Part shown: piece after piece, positions 14,528-19,521 of the stretch
Layout of the letters: each line of letters begins with the position of its first letter
How positions within the stretch are numbered: position 1 is the first letter of the stretch
Source of the DNA: Phycisphaerae bacterium
GTDB taxonomy: Bacteria; Planctomycetota; Phycisphaerae; Sedimentisphaerales; Anaerohalosphaeraceae
Direction of reading: 5' to 3'
Assembly: GCA_021736615.1 (NCBI GenBank)
Contig: JAIPFN010000106.1
Location: 1 to 19,521 of the forward strand
DNA: 19,521 nt
Translations under genes and position numbers: made by a program
The notes under the pieces: model-generated
The model's input: only the letters and a program-made list of their open reading frames with translations
The model's database searches: none
What the model was told of the DNA's origin: nothing

Positions 14528-15583
14528 TCAATCTCTTATCCCCAATCTTCGTAAAACAAATTTACTAAGAATCATAACGAGAGACTCCATTGGATATTTA
14601 TGCCAATTATTTCTTAAGAATTTTTTATATTCACTTCTAAATTCACCAACAGTACGATCCACATCTCTTTGATATTCAGAATCGCTAAGATTTGGAAAGT
14701 CAGACAACTCATCAAACATTCTCAAGGCTTTATTTTTTTCCTCACCTTTTAATGGTACTGGCTGATAAGTATCATTTATCACGCATGGAACAACTTCGTA
14801 ATCGATTGAATTCAGTCCCAGGATCAACCTCAGAACAATAGTTCTTTTCGAATTATCCTGACACATATCAGAAACAAAATTACCCAAACTATACGCAATT
14901 ATTCCATCGCCATATTTTTCAATACCTTGTAATACATGTGGATGATGACCAATAATTACATTGGCGCCATTGTCAATTAGTTTATGAGCCAGCTCCTTTT
15001 GGGCATTCGATGGGCAGGACACATATTCATCTCCCCAGTGCAACGAAATAACAAGGTAATCTACATCATCCCTGACTTTAATAATATCGGAAACCATCTT
15101 ATCCTGATCAGGCATTGAGTAAATTATCTCATCTGCATGCTGCTCCGGTCTCATTGAATAGCCATAGAAAGCTACCTTTCTATCTCCAGAGGTCGCTATA
15201 TAAGGATGAAAACTCTCGTTTCCAATTATATCAATATCATTTTGCTTAAGAATTTCAATCGTACTGTGAAAGGCTCTATTTCCGTGCTGCTGAATATGGT
15301 TATTTGCAATATTCAGTAAGCCAAAACCAGCTTGATCAAGTTGCTTTACAAAACCAACGTCCCCTCGCAATATTCTATTAGCGTATCTTTTCTTTTTAAA
15401 ATCATCAAAAAGTACCGACTCCAGGTTTCCGAAAGTAATGTTTGAATCTTTTAATAAACCCTCAACATGTTCAAAAAAACAAACGCCTTTCTCTGCAAGA
15501 GTTCTAACACCAATACCTAAATACAACGGGTGATCTCCGGCGATTATATCACCAACTGCATTAATTATTATTTTGTCAGTCAT
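14528..15583 (-). CDS. CapA-family (poly-gamma-glutamate synthesis type) metallophosphatase-fold protein
   Basis: This 351-residue member of the CapA/PgsA family has a calcineurin-like phosphoesterase fold. Metal-ligand motifs are all present: INAVGDIIAGD (7-17), FGNLESVL (51-58), NIANNHIQQHG (91-101), ISLHWGDEY (179-187) and VIIGHHPHVLQGIE (209-222). In Bacillus CapA supports poly-gamma-glutamate synthesis or anchoring, while the wider family occurs in many capsule loci with unknown chemistry. Unlike Bacillus CapA, no N-terminal signal or membrane anchor is seen, so it appears cytoplasmic. I chose ATG 15583 (MTDKIIINAVGD), which has GGG 7 nt upstream and overlaps the upstream GT4 stop by 8 bp; ATG 15595 is an alternative. 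Its pairing with the CapK-like gene suggests a joint modification step (inference). Confidence 0.9.
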   Translation of the reverse strand: MTDKIIINAVGDIIAGDHPLYLGIGVRTLAEKGVCFFEHVEGLLKDSNITFGNLESVLFDDFKKKRYANRILRGDVGFVKQLDQAGFGLLNIANNHIQQHGNRAFHSTIEILKQNDIDIIGNESFHPYIATSGDRKVAFYGYSMRPEQHADEIIYSMPDQDKMVSDIIKVRDDVDYLVISLHWGDEYVSCPSNAQKELAHKLIDNGANVIIGHHPHVLQGIEKYGDGIIAYSLGNFVSDMCQDNSKRTIVLRLILGLNSIDYEVVPCVINDTYQPVPLKGEEKNKALRMFDELSDFPNLSDSEYQRDVDRTVGEFRSEYKKFLRNNWHKYPMESLVMILSKFVLRRLGIRD

Positions 15584-16709
15584 TAAGCAACCCATGATAT
15601 AATTGAATTAGCTTCTTGCTTTCACTTTTCCAATTATATTTCTCAAGAACCCGCTTCTTACCAATTTCAGCTAGTTTTTTAGCATCATCCGGACTCGACA
15701 ATAGACTGTCGATCTTTTCGGCTATGTCTGATGGATCTTCTGAATTACAGAAAACTGCGCAACCATCAAACATTTCCTGCCAGAATTGAATATTAGACAT
15801 AACAACCGGAAGCGAGCAGGCCATATATTCAAAAGGCTTGTTAGGTAAGCTATGCAAATTATGCGGCCTGGGCAGGAAAGGAACAATACCGACATCGGCA
15901 TAACTCATATAATTATACATTTCTTCCATCGGCACAAGACCAAAATACCTTGTGTGTTGCCACCCCGGCAGTTTTTCACATTTCTGACGGAACTCTTCAC
16001 TGACCCATTTACCCAAAAGCCACAATTCAGCTTTGTCCTTGATTATATCCATCGCCTGAATTATCTCGGCAATGCCTCTAACACTGTTGAGGCCCCCAGC
16101 GTAGACAATAGCAGGCTTTTGCTTATCAATTGGATCAGAAAGACAGGCCCCATCTATCATTGTTAAAATTGGAAAGTTCCTTAAGACAATAGTCTTATTA
16201 GCTGGATACCTTTTTGCAATCCCCGGTGTGACGGTGATAATCCTATCGAAGAATAAGCAGGCGGTTCTCTCAAACAGATTAATAAAAAGCGAAATAGACT
16301 TTTTAGTAAAAAGATTTCCAGCCCATTTTTTCGCGAAGATATCTTTAGAAACATCTTCATGGGCGTCATAAATAACTTTCTTACCCATAAGCTTGAGCAT
16401 GATCCCTGCGGTCATCAATTCAGGATCATGGAAATGATATACATCTGCTTTTTCACGCAATGCTAACTTAAACAAGCGAAAAACAGTTTTTGTCATTCGC
16501 TCAAGTCTGTTTTTCGGTTCCGGTAAGGGAATGAGCTTAATCCCATCTAAAACGATTTCCTTTTCAATGGCTCTGGCGATATAAACGACTTCATAACCAG
16601 CATTAGCCAATGTTTTGGCTTCCTTCTGAAAAACCCGCACATCAGAAAACTCATGAGCAGAACTGAGGATGCATATCTTGCCAAAATTAGAATCTGATTT
16701 TTCAATCAT
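15576..16709 (-). CDS. GT4 family glycosyltransferase
   Basis: This 377-residue GT-B glycosyltransferase has KICILSSAHEFSDVRVFQKE near the start, DVYHFHDPEL, KVIYDAHEDVSKDIFAKKW, TVTPGIAKRY, IVYAGGLNSVRGIAEII opening the donor domain, and LHSLPNKPFEYMACSLPVV with the EX7E glutamate retained. The HxHDPEL and VRVFQKEA segments match the gene at 10481-11650, so the two are probably paralogues in separate operon blocks. The frame is open to a GTG at 16736. ATG 16709 is preferred because AAGGA lies 5 nt upstream and the product begins MIEKSDSNFGKICIL. Its stop overlaps the CapA-like start by 8 bp, indicating translational coupling. Sugar donor unknown. Confidence 0.9.
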   Translation of the reverse strand: MIEKSDSNFGKICILSSAHEFSDVRVFQKEAKTLANAGYEVVYIARAIEKEIVLDGIKLIPLPEPKNRLERMTKTVFRLFKLALREKADVYHFHDPELMTAGIMLKLMGKKVIYDAHEDVSKDIFAKKWAGNLFTKKSISLFINLFERTACLFFDRIITVTPGIAKRYPANKTIVLRNFPILTMIDGACLSDPIDKQKPAIVYAGGLNSVRGIAEIIQAMDIIKDKAELWLLGKWVSEEFRQKCEKLPGWQHTRYFGLVPMEEMYNYMSYADVGIVPFLPRPHNLHSLPNKPFEYMACSLPVVMSNIQFWQEMFDGCAVFCNSEDPSDIAEKIDSLLSSPDDAKKLAEIGKKRVLEKYNWKSESKKLIQLYHGLLND

Positions 16710-16746
16710 AATAATCCTTATATTACACAATTGCACTTAAGCTTTT

Positions 16747-17946
16747 TCATTTAGCCAACTGCAAAAGAGCTTTTGCCATTTTACTTGAGTTACTATCGGG
16801 GTCAAATTTTTCTCGAACGTATTTTAAGCATTCCTGACCTGCCTGCGTTCTAAATTCAGCATCAACAATCATCCGATCCATCGCTGCGATTAGTTGCTCA
16901 GAATTTTTCTCATCGACAAGCAATCCTGTCTGACCATCGATAACGGCCTCGGGAATACCTCCAACTTTTGTAGCAACAACAGGTAAACCGCAATTCATAG
17001 CCTCCAATACCGACTGTGGCATACCTTCAGAATACGAAGGAAATACCATGAAATCCCCTGCCTGTAAATATTTTACAACTTCATTGGGAACCACCCTGCC
17101 GGGCAAAATAATTCGCCCACTGCCGTTGTCATCTTTTAAGGATTCAAAGTCAGACCTGGCGTGACCGTCACCTACACAAATTAGTCGAAAATTCGGATAC
17201 TCTGCCAATAATTTTTTGGAGGCTACAACCAGTTCATTCATGCCCTTCGTAGCCACCATAGCGCCTACGAAAACACCAACTATTTCACCAGGAGAAATTC
17301 CCAAAGATTGCCTTATTGATTCTTTATTTTCGGCGGGTTTGAAAAGTTCGGTATCCCTGCCAAGATATACGCATATCGGTTCCTTTTTACATTTTCCAGT
17401 TTCACTCATTCTGGCGCAGATCATATTACTAACGCCCATCGCCAAATCAATTTGCGACAGCATATTGCCAAGATGTTTCCACAAGACCGGCATCTTTCTG
17501 GTATAAACCATGACATCGCTGCCAATTGCCAGGCTTGCAACCGGTAAATTCAGTTTTTTTCCTATAGCCAAAGTAGCTTGTACATTAGGCCACATAGACA
17601 CACCGAGAACTGCGTTAAACTTCTTTTCCTTATGCCATTTAACAGCTTTAGACAAAACGGCCGCAGCCATAAATTTGCCTTCAAATCGGCTGAACCACAT
17701 GCCAGGCGGTCTCAAATACCTAATTTGCCGCGCTGCAAATTCATCAGGACCGACCAAAGTGTTTAACGGCGAATAATCCCCCCATTTCGGCAAGTGATAC
17801 AAAGGCCATGGAGCAAATGCGCATGGAACAATAAAACTACATTCAATACCGCTATTGAGCAAATATTCAGCTTGCCTGCTAATAAAAACCCCAGACATTG
17901 GGTTTCGTCTGGTAGGATACATATTACTGATTATCAGAAGTTTCAT
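16747..17946 (-). CDS. GT4 family glycosyltransferase
   Basis: This 399-residue GT-B retaining glycosyltransferase is the most canonical GT4 of the window. It has the start MKLLIISNMYPTRRNPMSGV, HEKKFNAVLGVSMWPNV, a donor domain beginning VGVFVGAMVATKGMNELV, VGDGHARSDFESL, GRVVPNEVVKYLQAGDFMVFPSYSEGMPQSVLEAM with a perfect E-x7-E, and GLPVVATKVGGIPEAVIDGQTGLLV. The open frame reaches 18024, but the first 26 codons lie inside the polymerase/ligase gene and are not conserved-looking. ATG 17946 with GGA just upstream is the likely start, giving a 23-bp overlap with the preceding gene and translational coupling. The next gene starts 37 bp downstream of its stop. Confidence 0.92.
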   Translation of the reverse strand: MKLLIISNMYPTRRNPMSGVFISRQAEYLLNSGIECSFIVPCAFAPWPLYHLPKWGDYSPLNTLVGPDEFAARQIRYLRPPGMWFSRFEGKFMAAAVLSKAVKWHKEKKFNAVLGVSMWPNVQATLAIGKKLNLPVASLAIGSDVMVYTRKMPVLWKHLGNMLSQIDLAMGVSNMICARMSETGKCKKEPICVYLGRDTELFKPAENKESIRQSLGISPGEIVGVFVGAMVATKGMNELVVASKKLLAEYPNFRLICVGDGHARSDFESLKDDNGSGRIILPGRVVPNEVVKYLQAGDFMVFPSYSEGMPQSVLEAMNCGLPVVATKVGGIPEAVIDGQTGLLVDEKNSEQLIAAMDRMIVDAEFRTQAGQECLKYVREKFDPDSNSSKMAKALLQLAK

Positions 17947-19366
17947 ATTCCAGGTCTTCTTCATAGTTATATTGATCGTAATTATAAATCGGATTATCTT
18001 CGACTGCAAATCGCTCCATCGCAAGTATTATTGCAATAAATATCCAGTAGTGCTTCATGGCTAACTGTGTCAAACTCAAACCGGGTACCAATAAAAAGAT
18101 GAGCAAAGACCGAGCACATAGCTTCTCGTTACCGAATGGCATCTTTTTCACGGTCAAAACGATTAGCAAAATCAAGGATGACCACATTGCTGCAGCGGGA
18201 TAACCATAAATACCAAGTGCGTACGCAAAATCATTATGCGGAACATTCTTATACCTGGATATCCAACCTATACGCGTCGTTCCCATTGGTTTTTTTATTG
18301 TTTCCATAAAAGCGTCTTTAATAAGCTGTATACGATAACCGGAACTCTTTTTAGCGCTTTGAACATTTGTCAGGCGTCCTGACAATTTGGTATTGTCACT
18401 TTTTAGAATCACATCTCCTGCTACAACAGACGCTATTACAATCAAAAGCAGCACTGTAATAATTAATGCAGGTTTACGAACAACCTGCTTAAGAAAGATC
18501 ATCGGAGAGAGTAAGGTAAAAGCCAAAGCAATAATTGCACCTCTCGAGCCAGTTTTCAAGAGCATAAGAGGCAAAAAAACCAAGCCAAGCAGATAAAATG
18601 CCCTAAAAAGCTTTCTTTTATCTTTGACAAAAAGATATACGCAACTTAAAAAGGCAAGAGAAAACATCCCGGCAATCATATTTGCATCGACGTATTCCGT
18701 ACCAAGAGTCGCTGAAAATCTACCACTTTCTGATTGCTCAGTCATCATCGCCGCACCGGTTATGTACGTCAGGATAATTTCAGACAGTGTCCCAAAGAGG
18801 TAAGATCGCAAAATCCATAGCATTGAATTTTTCCCGTTGGCTCTGACAATCCAATAAACAATGACAGTCAAAGCAAGCAACTGTAACTGTGTAAACACAT
18901 ACGAAAGCTCAACTGACAAATTAGGAGATCGCAATGAAGTTAGTACAATCCACATACAATAACACACAAATACCCATATCGATTTATTCGATAATGACAG
19001 GCTGGGTCGGGTAATCATTATGTTTAATAAAAAACTGACCGCCACAGCAATACCAATACCTCTGTCCAGGCTGAAAACTCCCGATATCCCGACACCTGCA
19101 CCCGTAGGGATTACCAACATCATTACGCACATCGCAAATGTCGGCCACATAACCATCCCCAAAAAAGTGGGTATTGCAATAATGCAAATACCTAAAAACA
19201 CCATTTTGACCTTTAGTATTACCGCAAGTCCAGCCAGGCAGACTAATGCCCAGGCAACTACTAATACTCCCGCCATCAACGGCTGTATTGGCATATCCAT
19301 GGACTTAACATTATGAGATTGCAATTGCTCCTCACTATATAACATATTTTCGTACTCTAAAGTCAT
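17924..19366 (-). CDS. O-antigen ligase / Wzy-type polymerase family membrane protein
   Basis: This roughly 480-residue protein has about ten to twelve hydrophobic helices and the Wzy_C/WaaL layout. A large periplasmic loop (about 318-380) lies between helices. TGSRGAIIAL (273-282) and PHNDFAYALGIYGYPA (377-392) carry the Arg and His typical of the family. It would polymerise repeat units on undecaprenyl pyrophosphate, or ligate glycan to lipid or another acceptor, on the periplasmic face; sequence alone does not decide which. The C-terminus is unusual: after the last helix a hydrophilic tail (about 455-481) is acidic and has five tyrosines in 14 residues. The frame begins at GTG 19369; ATG 19366 directly follows and AAGGGA lies upstream. 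It is the first gene of the 13111-19366 operon visible here. Confidence 0.87.
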   Translation of the reverse strand: MTLEYENMLYSEEQLQSHNVKSMDMPIQPLMAGVLVVAWALVCLAGLAVILKVKMVFLGICIIAIPTFLGMVMWPTFAMCVMMLVIPTGAGVGISGVFSLDRGIGIAVAVSFLLNIMITRPSLSLSNKSIWVFVCYCMWIVLTSLRSPNLSVELSYVFTQLQLLALTVIVYWIVRANGKNSMLWILRSYLFGTLSEIILTYITGAAMMTEQSESGRFSATLGTEYVDANMIAGMFSLAFLSCVYLFVKDKRKLFRAFYLLGLVFLPLMLLKTGSRGAIIALAFTLLSPMIFLKQVVRKPALIITVLLLIVIASVVAGDVILKSDNTKLSGRLTNVQSAKKSSGYRIQLIKDAFMETIKKPMGTTRIGWISRYKNVPHNDFAYALGIYGYPAAAMWSSLILLIVLTVKKMPFGNEKLCARSLLIFLLVPGLSLTQLAMKHYWIFIAIILAMERFAVEDNPIYNYDQYNYEEDLEYETSDNQ

Positions 19367-19447
19367 CACAGCACCATTATTCCCTTCTTATTTTTCAGAA
19401 AGTTTATATGACTATAATTTAACAAATCTTTCAATTATCATTTCAGT

Positions 19448-19482
19448 CTGGCTACTTCAAAAAAAATCTTGCTTGTAGCCAG
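19448..19482 (+). terminator. 8-bp inverted repeat followed by T-rich tract
   Basis: CTGGCTAC (19448-19455) and GTAGCCAG (19475-19482) form a perfect 8-bp stem with a 19-nt loop. On the plus strand it is followed by GTTTTTATAGTTTTTT, like a weak intrinsic terminator for rightward transcription, but no rightward gene precedes it. In the leftward direction it lies about 80 bp upstream of the polymerase/ligase start and would be a leader hairpin or an operator. Its role is undecided. Confidence 0.35.
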
Positions 19483-19521
19483 GTTTTTATAGTTTTTTAT
19501 TATCTACTGAACCGAATCATA

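Noticed and set aside
1..19521. CRISPR arrays, tRNA, rRNA, intact insertion sequences
   Set aside because: I looked for regularly spaced repeats, cloverleaf sequences and transposase motifs and saw none I could support.

Overview
The window is an extracellular or surface polysaccharide (EPS/capsule/O-antigen-like) locus of a Gram-negative-type bacterium. The gene style, the moderate GC content, the bacterial SNF2/SWIM pair and a dispersed non-coding repeat that resembles intergenic repeats I remember from Phycisphaerae-type genomes all suggest Planctomycetota. That placement is inference: the window holds no rRNA or other marker gene.

Left part (1-2901). A small monotopic sugar-phosphate transferase (PglC/WbaP catalytic-domain type, cut by the window edge) is transcribed leftward. 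Divergent from it are an ATP-grasp enzyme and a WecA/TagO-type polyprenyl-phosphate HexNAc-1-phosphate transferase. Two unrelated kinds of chain-initiating transferase therefore lie within 3 kb of each other.

Middle insert (about 2950-8195). This part does not look like glycan biosynthesis. It holds a minimal nucleotidyltransferase (MNT) whose 5' end has been replaced by a repeat-like sequence, then a rightward three-gene unit: a UPF0158 protein, a bacterial SNF2-family ATPase, and a SWIM zinc-finger protein with a lysine-rich tail. The SWIM gene carries an in-frame TAA that cuts off a recognisable C-terminal helix-turn-helix. A 41-bp sequence seen beside the MNT gene recurs (31/41 identical) downstream of this unit, so related repeats lie at both ends of the insert.

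Right part (8196-19521). Leftward genes encode one GT2 and four GT4 glycosyltransferases, a CapK/PaaK-like adenylate-forming enzyme, a CapA-type metallophosphatase-fold protein and an O-antigen ligase/polymerase. One rightward gene for a secreted protein, possibly a carbohydrate-active enzyme, has its own good promoter and splits the leftward genes into two blocks (8196-11650 and 13111-19366). The likely pathway is: initiation on undecaprenyl phosphate, extension by the GTs, modification by the ATP-grasp, CapK and CapA enzymes, and polymerisation or ligation by the Wzy/WaaL-like protein. No flippase, Wza or Wzc gene is visible, so the locus must continue outside the window.

The observations most worth checking are the nonsense-split SWIM-HTH gene, the repeat pair flanking the SNF2 insert, the loss of usually conserved acidic residues in two adjacent glycosyltransferases, and a tyrosine-rich acidic tail on the polymerase/ligase.
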